Program-made: the position numbers and the translations under genes
The notes under the pieces: model-generated
Databases searched by the model: none
Seen by the model: the letters and a program-made list of their open reading frames with translations, nothing else
What the model was told of the DNA's origin: nothing
In this document: one piece after another, positions 22,601 through 32,689 of the stretch
Position numbering within the stretch: the first letter of the stretch is position 1
How the letters are laid out: the number at the start of each line of letters is the position of its first letter
NCBI GenBank assembly: GCA_963576725.1
Contig: OY755240.1
Location: forward strand, 30,771,932 to 30,835,931
From: Azorinus chamasolen
Taxonomy: Eukaryota > Mollusca > Bivalvia > Cardiida > Solecurtidae
DNA length: 64,000 nt
Direction: 5' to 3'

Positions 22601-24370
22601 AGTTTTAAATGCGTAATAATGATATTTTAGACACACTAGACCCAAGTTATAGTGGAATTAATTATTTATATATAAAATCCGGAGCCATTTCGCAGTTCGT
22701 TATTCGAATAACGAAATATTTCGCAGTTCAACCTCCGAATAACGAAATGGCCAAAATAAGTTTTAAATGCGTAATACTGATATTTTAGACACACTAGACC
22801 CAAGTCATAGTGGAATCAATGATTTCTATATAAAATCCGGAGCCATTTCGCAGTTCGTTATTCGAATAACGAAATATTTCGCAGTTCAACATCCGAATAA
22901 CGAAATGGCAAAACTAAGTTTTAAATAGGTAATGATGATATTTTAGACACACTAGACCCAAGCCATATCGGAATCAATGATTTCTATACAAAATCCGGGA
23001 CCATTTCGCAGTTCGTTATTCGAATAACGAAATATTTCGCAGTTCAACCTCCGAATAACGAAATGGATAAAATAAGTTTTAAATGCGTAATACTGATATT
23101 TTAGACACACTAGACCCAAGTTGTAGTGGAATTCATGGTTTATATATAAAATCCGGGACCATTTCGCAGTTCGTTATTCGAATAACGAAATATTTCGCAG
23201 TTCAACCTCCGAATAACGAAATGGCCAAAATAAGTTTTAAATAGGTAATAATGATATTTTAGACACACCAGACCCAAGCCATATAGGAATCAATGATTTC
23301 TATACAAAATCCGGGACCATTTCGCAGTTCGTTATTCGAATAACGAAATATTTCGCAGTTCAACCTCCGAATAATGAAATGGCCCAAATAAGTTTTAAAT
23401 GCGTAATAATGATATTTTAGACACACTAGACCCAAGCCATATCGGAATCAATGATTTCTATACAAAATCCGGGACCATTTCGCAGTTCGTTATTCGAATA
23501 ACGAAATAATTCGCAGTTCAACCTCCGAATAACGAAATGGCCAAAACCAGCTATAAATGCGCAAAGTTGATATTTTAGATACCCTAGACCCAAGTCATAG
23601 TGGAATCAATGATTTTTATATAAAATCCGGGACCACTTCGCAGTTCGTTATTCGAATAACGAAATATTTCGCAGTTCAACCTCCGAATAACGAAATGGCT
23701 AAAATAAGTTTTAAATGCGTAATACTGATATTTTAGACACACTAGACCCAAGTTATAGTGGAATCAATGATTTCTATACAAAATCCGGGACCATTTCGCA
23801 GTTCGTTATTCGAATAACGAAATATTTCGCAGTTCAACATCCGAATAACGAAATGGCAAAACTAAGTTTTAAATAGGTAATGATGATATTTTAGACACAC
23901 TAGACCCAAGCCATATCGGAATCAATGATTTCTATACAAAATCCGGGACCATTTCGCAGTTCGTTATTCGAATAACGAAATATTTCGCAGTTCAACCTCC
24001 GAATAACGAAATGGCTAAAATAAGTTTTAAAGTCGTAATAATGATATTTTAGACACACTAGACCCAAGTTATAGTGGAATCAATGATTTCTATATAAAAT
24101 CCGGAGCCATTTCGCAGTTCGTTATTCGAATAACGAAATATTTCGCAGTTCAACATCCGAATAACGAAATGGCAAAACTAAGTTTTAAATAGGTAATGAT
24201 GATATTTTAGACACACTAGACCCAAGCCATATCGGAATCAATGATTTCTATACAAAATCCGGAACCATTTCGCAGTTCGTTATTCGAATAACGAAATATT
24301 TCGCAGTTCAACCTCCGAATAACGAAATGGCCAAAACCAGCTTTAAATGCGCAAAGATTACATTTTAGAT
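19640..24370. repeat. 158-bp satellite array, about 30 copies
   Basis: The phase point CATTTCGCAGTTCG falls at 19,691, 19,849, 20,007 and 20,165 and on to 24,266, a 158-bp period. Each unit holds the perfect palindrome TTCGTTATTCGAATAACGAA, a second weaker inverted half (CAACCTCCGAATAACGAAAT), then GATATTTTAGACACACTAGA and a link ending AAAATCCGGGAC. Units alternate between two variants, CAACCTCC and CAACATCC. One unit near 22,441 carries a short deletion. Confidence 0.95.
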
Positions 24371-24454
24371 ATCAAATGACCAAAATAAGTTGGTGATGCA
24401 GAGGTCAAAAAAAGATGAGTAAATTTAAATATTTTCAACAATAGCTGCCATTTT

Positions 24455-24543
24455 TCTCCACCAAACCTTATATTATGTCCACTCTTTAGAATCTTCTCGA
24501 AGAGATTTCTAAAGAGTGGTCAAAGTATAGGATTTGGTGGAGA
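24455..24543. mobile_element. Family F hairpin MITE
   Basis: CTCCACCAAACCTTATATT faces TATAGGATTTGGTGGAG around CTCGAAGAG. The outer flanks GCCATTTT and AATGGC extend the stem. Other copies lie at 48,351, 57,215 and 62,061. Confidence 0.75.
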
Positions 24544-24855
24544 ATGGCGATTTAAGTAATGGGGTACGCACCTTTATCTGTAGCTCTGGAAATGCGCAAT
24601 GATGATATTTTAGACATACTAGAACCCAGTCATAGAGGAATCAATGTTTGATATATAAAATCCTGAGCCATTTCAAAGTTCGTTATTCGAATAGGGACAT
24701 ATTTCGCAGTTCGCCATCTAAATAACGAACTAGTTCGCAGTTCAAACTTCGAAATCGCCCCTAATTGTGGTAAAACAAAACTAATCCGATGCACAAGTAC
24801 ATACCCTGAATAATATAATCATGAGGATGGAGGACTGTAGGCCACCTGCTTTTAG

Positions 24856-25008
24856 AGACGTAAACGGGCATTGAAAGTTGAGAGAGCCAGAGAAGAAGAC
24901 GAGAGAAGGATCGAAGAAGACTCAGATAGTGACGACAAAGAGTCTGATTATAAGGAAAGTGCTGCTGGGACTTCTCCGAGAGAAGAACCTCGGAAAGTCG
25001 TCCTATAA
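24856..25008 (+). CDS. Candidate terminal exon, highly charged peptide
   Basis: A pyrimidine-rich stretch ending CCTGCTTTTAG precedes a 50-codon frame closing at TAA (25,006-25,008). It begins RRKRALKVERAREEDERRIE and continues with an acidic run EDSDSDDKESDY before RKVVL. The composition, a basic start with a glutamate/aspartate/serine-rich tail, is unlike the random frames around it. I do not recognise the protein. It could be the last exon of a gene whose earlier exons are lost or lie beyond the satellite arm. It could also be chance. Confidence 0.25.
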   Translation, partial: RRKRALKVERAREEDERRIEEDSDSDDKESDYKESAAGTSPREEPRKVVL

Positions 25009-25157
25009 GACATTTTTCGCTGCTGCTGATTGCGAGTAGCGGGTGACTGTGCACGACTTATTTGAGGGGGCTTTCTCAAACCATTCGGACGTAATGCTGT
25101 TTGAAATTGAATTACCGTCTGCTTTCTTGTCGTCTCCTTATTTTCCAAATACAAATA

Positions 25158-25362
25158 CAGTAACACCCCTCTAATGCGATCACTTTACGAATGGAAATAA
25201 ATATCTTTAAAAGCAGATGGTTGCTTAATGCAGGTCTAAAGTTATGCAGAAAGCCCCAGCAGGAGCTTTCTGCATAACATTCGACCTGCATTAAGCTTCC
25301 ACCTGTATTTAAGACCCAGAATTATACATCTTTTTTGTTGTCGCATTAGAGGGGTTTTACTG
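25158..25362. mobile_element. Family A MITE (TAATGCG subtype)
   Basis: CAGTAACACCCCTCTAATGC faces GCATTAGAGGGGTTTTACTG, flanked by TA on both sides. The core hairpin is GCAGAAAGCCCC with GGAGCTTTCTGC. A J hairpin follows at 25,488-25,556. Confidence 0.9.
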
Positions 25363-25774
25363 TAGTTTGATTTCATTACTTCTGCACTAATGAAACGCTT
25401 TGTCGAACATCTTCGGCCTCAGATTAGCCCTTTTGGTTTTGTGGGATGTGTACTGTTTAACATTCTGCCCACTACGGGTAAATTTGGATCCAGACGAAAC
25501 GCCGCATGACGCGGCATCTCATCTTGATCCAAACTGTTTGACACTCTGCTAATATTTTTCGGTACAAAAATGCAGAACATTGTTGCAGACGGCAAAGTTT
25601 TACAGACGACAACTGCGTACCAAGTAGAAGGTTAACCAAATTTCGCAAGGCAGCACAATAATCGTGTGAGTACGACGTTTGGTGAAAAGGTACCAATTTC
25701 TGGATCCAATATGTATGGGTTTCCAAATCGGTAACTAAAAAGATGAATAAGTTAAAAACAAAATAAGTATTATG

Positions 25775-26067
25775 TTAATCATTTAATCCCATATGCTTCC
25801 GTCTGCAGATAAGACCGGCACATATTTTTACAATTCGTCCTAAAAGGGACATTGAATGCCCCCACACAGAGTTCACTGCTCTGTAAGACTTGAGCTTGGC
25901 AATGGCATGCATGACACTCACTCGATATGCTGAATGAACCCTATTAAACTTTCTGCACTGTTGCAAATCTCTTCCTTGCTTTCTGGCCAGCTGTGCAGAG
26001 TTGTAAGCAATCAGAAGCGGACATTTGTTAGGATATACATGTATCTTGTCTGCTAACAAATTTAATT
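25775..26067 (-). CDS. DDE transposase-like C-terminal exon
   Basis: On the minus strand TCTCCCTTTACAG is a good splice acceptor, and the exon runs from 26,067 to a stop at 25,775. The protein includes LLADKIHVYPNKCPLLIAYN, QLARKQGRDLQQCRKFNRVH, RVSVMHAIAKLKSYRAVNSV and IVKICAGLICRRKHMGL. The order LADK, then a basic FN segment, then HAIAKLKSYR, then ICAGL fits the C-terminal half of DDE_Tnp_4-type (IS5/Harbinger-like) nucleases. In that family the third catalytic acid normally precedes the HAI motif; here that position is Met (VMHAIAKLK), so the product would probably be inactive. The exon carrying the first two acids was not found. It lies inside the fold-back spacer, so it may be that element's transposase remnant (inference). 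Confidence 0.55.
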
Positions 26068-26454
26068 CTGTAAAGGGAGATAATTTGGAACATATCGTCT
26101 TAGTCAACGGACGATTGTACACAAACTGCTTAAGAATTATTCTCCAAAATTCAAGTTTTTTGTCACTGGCTACTTTTCAACATTATTGCTAACTTTCATG
26201 AGAAAAACATGATATTCTATCTCGTTTATGACTTGTTAAGTAGTTACAATAAAAGGGGAGTTACTTCCCTTTATGCAAATGGTTAAAGCACGGTCGACAT
26301 CTCGTTCTGTTTTCGGACGTTTTATTGTTTATGTCAGTATGCAATTTGAGTGATAAAATGTACTAAGCAAGCTTAGCTTGCATCTTTAATGTATGACTAT
26401 GATTTTGTTCAGTAAAGGCATGCCGTGCGTGTTTTAAGCACGTACGTTTTTTGG

Positions 26455-27118
26455 GGAGGCCAGGGCTGCTACATTTTTTCTGAAAACGTTGGGGAGAAGT
26501 AGCAAATGCAGAGAGGAACGCAAGTCACACGCAAGATGTACGTACGTGGCACGTACGACAGCCTCGCCCTGGTCGGTTGCGTGCACCGTACGTTGCACGC
26601 GTGGTAAGTGAGTTGAAAGTGCTTACAACGTGCTCACAACGTACGATATCCGTGCGATTGCCGCATTATCGTACGGAGACCGTACGGTCCAAGTGCTGCT
26701 CTTGTACGGTCCACTTGAGTTTTGTCAGTTCATTGCACAGTAGAACTAGGGAAGTGCCGAGTGAGCACAGACCACGTACTTATCACGTGCGCTACACGCA
26801 CGTGCTAAGTGCGTAGTCTGTAGAGCAAGCGACTGTGGGGAAAAAGATTAAAACACTCACGGAGTCAGTACGTTGTGCGCACGTTGGCTGTAGAAGCACG
26901 TGCGTCACCCTTACGTTGGTGAATCCGTAGCCCGAACGCAGCTCGAACGCAGCGAAAGTTTTGCATGCACTAAAAGTGCTACGGCGTGTCTGCGTGCTCC
27001 TAAATCCGTACGGAGGCCGTACTCACCACGTACGGATCCCCAAAATTTCCCCACGTTTTTGCACGTAGACAACACGCACGTGCACGTTTTGCGGGTTGTG
27101 ACCACCGCTTAACTTAAA
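26455..27118. mobile_element. Family G, CGTACG-rich non-autonomous element
   Basis: Dense in ACGTACG, CGTACGG and GCACGTG words, unlike the AT-rich surroundings. It starts near GGCCAGGGCTGC and ends GCGGGTTGTGACCACCGCTT. It shares TTGGCTGTAGAAG, ATCCGTAGCCCGAA and GTGTCTGCGTGC with 28,915-29,245. Short open frames on both strands mirror each other and are not credible. Confidence 0.6.
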
Positions 27119-27704
27119 ACTGCATGAAAATATTCAATCTTTTAGATGGATGAGCTGGGTTTTACCGCACTGCCACCCTGAATAGGTCACATAGCGCCGA
27201 CTTTGGTATCCAAAGTCTGTTTCATGACATATCATAACTGTTCTTTTGGTCATGTTTTCATTAAGTTACAGCAAAACAATATCAAATGAATCCCTTCTTT
27301 AAAGGCACATTATCCGCCCTTGTTATACAGGTACATTTATAATACCTTATCAAACGTTTTGAGAAGACCCCCATATTTAGTCCGCCACTCGCTTGTCGAG
27401 AGCCGTGTTCAGCAGCAGCGAAAAATGTCTATATATACCACCCAGACATCGGGCGGAAAAGCTCACGTTCATCGCACTTGTACGACAGACCCCCAGCAAA
27501 GCTATTGAAAAAGTGTCTTGATAACGGTTGTAAGTGGACACTTTTGTACGCACGTGATTCTTGTGGTTAAAACCTATCTACCTAGGATTTGAATTGGGTG
27601 AACCAAGGGGAAAACATTTTGTACTCATTTGTGAAATATTCATTTTTAATCAAAATTAAAAGTATTCAACGTACTGTCGTACAAGTAAGATACATGTACT
27701 CGTC

Positions 27705-27853
27705 TTACTACCAAAGTGTCTTCTTACAACCGTTATCAGGACAGTTTGTTCGCCTGACCTCAGACAAGTGTCCTCGGCTACGCCTCGGACACGTCTTCGG
27801 TCATGCGAACAAACTGTCCTGATAACGGTTGTAAGAAGACACTTTGGTAGTAA
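27705..27853. repeat. Long palindrome
   Basis: TTACTACCAAAGTGTCTTCT is mirrored by AGAAGACACTTTGGTAGTAA, with stems continuing through ACAACCGTTATCAGGACAG and GTTTGTTCGC. The loop is TGTCCTCGGCTACGCCTCGG. A fragment of the same stem occurs at 27,510-27,545. Confidence 0.85.
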
Positions 27854-27894
27854 TACTCGTACTGTATCTATTACTTGCACGCACTTACAATATG

Positions 27895-28250
27895 CGAGCG
27901 AGTAAGGACACCGTATGTGAGCAGCAGGTGTAAGTACGGCTCCGTACGATAATTAGAAAATCGCACGGAGACGGTATGTTGTAAGCACGTTGTTTGTTAG
28001 CACATACAACACACTTACATGTACCACGTGTTCATCGTTCGGTGCACGCAACCGCTGACGGTCAGGTGTGGGGTGCGGACCACGTACCTTACACTTTGCG
28101 CAACAGTGGGAGTAACGTGCTTTGACGTACTCCCTCCCTGCTCTTGCAACTCCCTCTCAACGTTTACAGAAAAACGTCGCGGCCGTGGCCACCCCAAAAA
28201 TACGCACGGACTTAAAAACGCATAGTGTGTTGTGACCGGGCCTTTAGCCC
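27895..28250. mobile_element. Family G copy
   Basis: CGTACG-rich stretch ending GTGTTGTGACCGGGCCTTTA. It shares with 26,455 the segments GTGCACGCAACCG and TCGCACGGAGAC. The left boundary is uncertain. Confidence 0.5.
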
Positions 28251-28339
28251 CCACCCCATCTGGATTCATATTTTCCATTTTCATGCGGCATTTTTAAACT
28301 GACATCTGTTACAATACTTAATATGCAGTGTTCTTTGGC

Positions 28340-28580
28340 TACTTTTTATGCCCCTCTACTTATACGTGTCAAGGGGATAAATTTGCCGTTGTCCGTCCGT
28401 CAGTTTGTACGTACGTACGTAGGTCCGTTCCGAATTTTTGTATATATAGTGTATAACTCTTAAAACACTTGTCTTACAGACATGAAACTTCATGAATATA
28501 TTTTCAGGGTACGCACGTGTGCACCTGGGTATTTTCATTTAACGAATTTTGATTAACATTGACTTAGTTTGTGTTTGGGT
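28340..28580. repeat. CGTCCGTCCGTC-type dispersed repeat
   Basis: Contains TTGTCCGTCCGTCAG, TACGTACGTACGTAGG and GACATGAAACTTCATGAATA. I recognise the style as a dispersed invertebrate repeat but cannot assign a family from the single copy here. Confidence 0.35.
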
Positions 28581-28701
28581 CGAGCATAAATCCGCTGCCT
28601 TTTTAGCTGCAGATGCAGCTGACCCTTCTTCTGTGTCCCCTTATTAGGCATCTTGGAGACGAAATGTTAGGACTCATTCGTGGGTTCGGCTTTTATATAT
28701 A

Positions 28702-28903
28702 CAGTAAAGCCACCCTATTACGACCACTATATTATGTTAATTATTTTGTGTTTAAGTCAGGTTGTTGCTTAAAGCAAGGTGAAAGTAAAGCAGAAAACTC
28801 TTCAGGGGCTTCCTGTTTTACTTGCATTTTGTTTTAGCTGTCACCTGTCTTTGATAAATCAATCAGCATTCTTTTATGTGGTCGTAATAGAGAGGTTGTA
28901 CTG
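28702..28903. mobile_element. Family A MITE (TTACGACC subtype)
   Basis: CAGTAAAGCCACCCTATTAC is mirrored by GTAATAGAGAGGTTGTACTG, with TA on each side. The core GCTTAAAGCAAGGTGAAAG matches the 11,188 subtype. Confidence 0.85.
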
Positions 28904-28914
28904 TACTGCAGAAA

Positions 28915-29245
28915 TCAGTACGTACAACGTGCGCTGTAACTGCGGAGCTCGTGCTTATTCGGTACGGTCCACGTGCGTTCTATGTGCTAGAACCAGTGCG
29001 TTGTGCGCTGATTGGCTGTAGAAGGTACATGCGTCACCCGTACTTGGGATTATCCGTAGCCCGAATGCAGCCTGAACGCATGAAACGTTCCTCATGCATG
29101 CACTAAAAGCTCTACGACGTGTCTGCGTGCCCCCAAATCCACACGGAGGCGGTACGAACCACGTACGAACCCCCAAAATATGCCCACGTTTTTGCAAGTA
29201 GACAACGCGCACCTGCAAGTACCGCGGGTTGTGACCAGGGCTTAA
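28915..29245. mobile_element. Family G copy
   Basis: Direct-orientation relative of 26,860-27,118: GCGTCACCCGTACTTGGGAT, ATCCGTAGCCCGAATGCAGC, CCCCCAAATC and GCGGGTTGTGACCAGGGCTT align in order. Confidence 0.7.
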
Positions 29246-29307
29246 ATAATTATTCGTTTAATAATATATTTTTCATTAATAGAGAATCATCATCGGTGAA
29301 TTACTTA

Positions 29308-29836
29308 GGCTACAGTTCCACTAGCGCTTGCGACCAGTTAAATATTATTGGAGACCTTCGTACGACGATTGCACGATTACCTGAATTCTCTAATGTTACA
29401 TCTTAAAGAATACCGGCGACCAGTTCGATCGTAAGGAGGTTGTTGTGCATGATCAACAACCTCTCTACGACTGAAATCGGTCGCACGACAAGAAACGATT
29501 ACCAACGATTACTGAAGACTACCCGCGATTGTCAGCGACTTGTCGTGCGACATTCGTACGAATATCGGCGACAAGAAGTCGCTAGAAATAGTAAACAGGG
29601 CATAAGCGGTCGTCGGCCTAGTGGGACTGGGTCCTGAGGTTGGTCAACATGGTCAACGACCACTCTACGACTGAAATGCGACTGAAATTGGTCGCACGAT
29701 TGTAAACGATTACCAACGATTACTGAAGACCACGGGCGATTATCAGTGACTTTCGTACGAATATCGGCGACCAGAGGTCGGTAGCAATCGTAAACAGGTC
29801 TTAAGGGGTCGTAAAGCCTAGTAGGACTGGGCCCTT
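29308..29836. mobile_element. Family I element, GCGAC-rich, with internal duplication
   Basis: Left end CAGTTCCACTAGCG is the inverse of CTAGTGGGACTG (about 29,619) and of CTAGTAGGACTG (about 29,820). The block CTCTACGACTGAAAT, ACGATTACCAACGATTACTG and CGTACGAATATCGGCGAC appears twice, about 200 bp apart. So either the right half is duplicated or two elements abut. Confidence 0.6.
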
Positions 29837-30475
29837 AGGGGAGCAGAAAAGTATTATTTAGACCACTTTCTTTTCTACATACCACAAATAGCTCCCCCAA
29901 AGTCTAAAGAAGGCTCACTTGTCTATTCTGAGCGATCCCTAAATTATTCAATTGTAAAGTTTTTGTTGGAAAAAAATCTCTGAGAATTTAAAAAGTCAAT
30001 ACCTATTAGTATTGTCTGGTAAAGTCCATAAGACATTCATGCCAATTTTGATTATTGAGGTTTCATTCCTCATCAAATGTTAGCTGATTCCATCTACACC
30101 TCAAACTAAATGAAGGTTGTCGAATGTAAAAGGGTAAACAAAAATTCATGTACTAGATAAAAGACTTTGCTTATTTTCTGTAAATCCTCGAAGAAACAAA
30201 ATCGAATTATTGACATTGCCTTCATAATGGCAAGTGGCAATGGTCTGCCATAGCAATTGCCTTTAAACGTTGCATCCGACGGTGATTGTTGGTCTAATAA
30301 ATTTATCGCAACATAGGTGGAAAAATGCAAACATGGACCATGCTTAACCCTTTCGGTGCCAACATAAACTTTCGAGGGATCTCCCACTTTCAGAATTTAT
30401 CTGCGTAGATAATTGTCTGCTACAGGTTATAATGTGGGGTGGGTTATTTTCATATTTTTTACAAAATTATACTCA

Positions 30476-30768
30476 GTGTCAAACAGTTTGGATCCTGAGT
30501 AGACGTCGAGTTACTGGGCGACGTTGATCCGAACCTTTTTCACAGGTCATCATGGATTCGCCTATGACGGTGAAAGAGTTATATACGTCAGAAGTGTTTT
30601 TACGTATAAATAGGTATGACGGGGTGTATAAAAAAAAAGACATCTACCCTTTAGGAGCCAACTAGTTATCATCAATGTTTCTCAAGTGATAATTGAGGTC
30701 AAACAGTTTGAATCTAGATACATATCAAGCTATTCGACATCTCACCAGGATCTAATCTTTTTGCCAAA
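30476..30768. repeat. Two J hairpins
   Basis: CAAACAGTTTGGATCCTGAG (30,480) and GTCAAACAGTTTGAATCTAG (30,698) each face a degraded GGATCY-type right arm (TTGATCCGAACC and CAGGATCTAATC). Nothing coding lies between. Confidence 0.5.
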
Positions 30769-31009
30769 GTGACCACATATTTTCACAATACAGCAAGCCC
30801 TACGAGTCACCCTTGCGCAGAAAGGGTAAAATCCGCAGCGTTCATGTTTTCTACACAATGAAGGACATGACGGTTAACTTCGCCGTCATCAAAGGAGCGG
30901 TCGCACTAGATCAAATATTGATGAGTTAGCAAATTCTTTCGTCGTTTCTCGATTTTGTAGAAAAATATGACAGTTTCAAATTAACGCCAGTAGTCTTACT
31001 ACCAAAATT

Positions 31010-31241
31010 AAGGCTTTATCTGATGGATATTCATGAAATAATGTTTAACATCGTGAATATTAATTAGATATTTATTTCTGGCCTATGCATATACCAAATT
31101 TGGTTATAGCAGAAACTGTAGAACCGGATCGATATTACTCATTAGCAAAGAGAACATGTCCTGATCAGACGACTACTACAAAAAGCGTCTCATATACCAT
31201 TATTTGCAAATGCGTCAATAGCATCCCTATCAGGTAAAGGG
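31010..31241. mobile_element. Family B MITE
   Basis: The left part GATGGATATTCATGAAATAA is degraded. The right end is CCCTATCAGGTAAAGGG before TTAA (31,242). The core GATCAGACGACTACTAC is a weakened hairpin. Confidence 0.6.
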
Positions 31242-31787
31242 TTAATGAATAATGATCCATGCGATTCTGAACTTTGCAACCGCGGTTTCTGGTGAACAAT
31301 GCAAACGAAAGATTGCGGACTAGGAACAGAATTGTTGTCCCAGTAAATTAGTAAGTCCATGCCCATTTGAAAAAAAAGAAGAAAAAACACTACCCATTCA
31401 AACATGGCTGCACGCGCTACCGCGATATTCGAATGCCAGAATAAATTCGCGGTACTCTTATACGTCTAATTTGCAATGTAATAATATTTTAACCATAAAT
31501 TTATGTTTAAATCAGAACACTTGATAGTTGTAAATAGGAGTATAAGGCTATTTTATAGAATATGGGACTGCGAACCATCAGTGTCAAAATGTAAAATAAA
31601 TGGAAATACAGAACTTTAAATAAATGATACATAAAACCCGCTTCATACCGGCACTTGTTACTTCGTAATATTCGACATAAGGCGAAAGATCTCTTCGAGT
31701 ATGTGCCTATATGCACTATATTTCCCATTTTCATAAAGACAATTTCGGTTGCCGACACCGGCAGTCAATTTCGGCAAACGTGTTTAA

Positions 31788-32002
31788 CCCTTCCGCTATT
31801 CAATATTCATGTAAGAAATAATGATATCATGAATATTTATTTACTGAACTTTACAAAAAAAATGTTTTTCTGTGAGAAAAACTATAGTTTCAGATCTATA
31901 TCATGTAAAAATCTAACAGAGCAGACCCTGATCATAGGGGCTGTCTGATCTGGGTCTATTCTGTTTGCAAATGCATGCAAAGGCGTTCATATGAAGAAAG
32001 GG
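31788..32002. mobile_element. Family B MITE, both TTAA flanks intact
   Basis: TTAA at 31,784 and 32,003; ends CCCTTCCGCTATTCAATATT and ATATGAAGAAAGGG. Core: GCAGACCCTGATCATAGGGG. It sits about 90 bp from the inner edge of the right arm. Confidence 0.85.
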
Positions 32003-32689
32003 TTAACGGTATATTTGCCACTCGATTGACCGACCCCTCCATAGCAATTAGGCACGTTCAACGCCTATGCTCGCGGATATATAACATATTTGGACCATTT
32101 CGTTATTGATAATTCGGACTTTGAACTGCGATGTATATAGTTAATTGAATAATAAACTCCAAAATGGCTCCATATTTAATATATAAATCATTGATTCAAC
32201 TATAAGATACATCCAGTGTGTGTGAAATATCATCATTGCGCAATTATAACTTTTATTGCCATTTTGTTATTCGGAGGTTGAACTACGTAATATTTCGTTA
32301 TTCGAAAAACGAACTGCCAAATGGCAGGATTTAATATATAAATCATTGAGTTCACTATGACTAGGGTCTATATTGTCTAGCATATTATCTCTGCTCATTT
32401 ATAGTTTATTTTGATCATTTCGTTATTCGAATAACGAACTGCAAAATATTTCGTTCTTCGAATAACGAACTGCGAAATATTTCGTTATTCGAATAACGAA
32501 CTGCGAAATATTTCGAATAACGAACTGCGAAATATTTCGTTATTCGAATAACGAACTGCGAAATAGTTCGTTATTCGAATAACGAAATGCGAAATGGCAC
32601 CAGATTTAATATAGAATTCATTGGTTAAACTATGGCTTGGGTCTAGTGTCTCTAAAATATCATCATTGCGCTTTTATAGCTTATTTTTG

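Larger units (their letters stand above)
19121..24762. repeat. Left arm of the fold-back element
   Basis: Order: three palindromic blocks (19,121-19,290), family A MITE (19,311-19,511), a transition with the first degraded units (19,512-19,690), about 30 satellite units to 24,370, a family F MITE (24,455-24,543), and one last diverged unit (24,600-24,762). It contains no credible gene. Confidence 0.85.
24763..32089. other. Spacer between the satellite arms
   Basis: Single-copy and MITE sequence between the two arrays. It holds a candidate acidic exon (24,856), a minus-strand transposase-like exon (25,775-26,067), two family A, three family G, one H-type palindrome, a family I pair, two J hairpins and two family B MITEs. 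Stretches 26,130-26,450, 27,120-27,500 and 29,840-30,470 show nothing I recognise. Confidence 0.7.

Noticed and set aside
19640..24370. CRISPR-like array
   Set aside because: Repeats of 158 bp with no unique spacers, and an animal-type context; it is a satellite.
26577..27112. Plus-strand frames rich in Arg, Thr and Ser
   Set aside because: They fall within the CGTACG-rich family G element, where both strands are open by composition.
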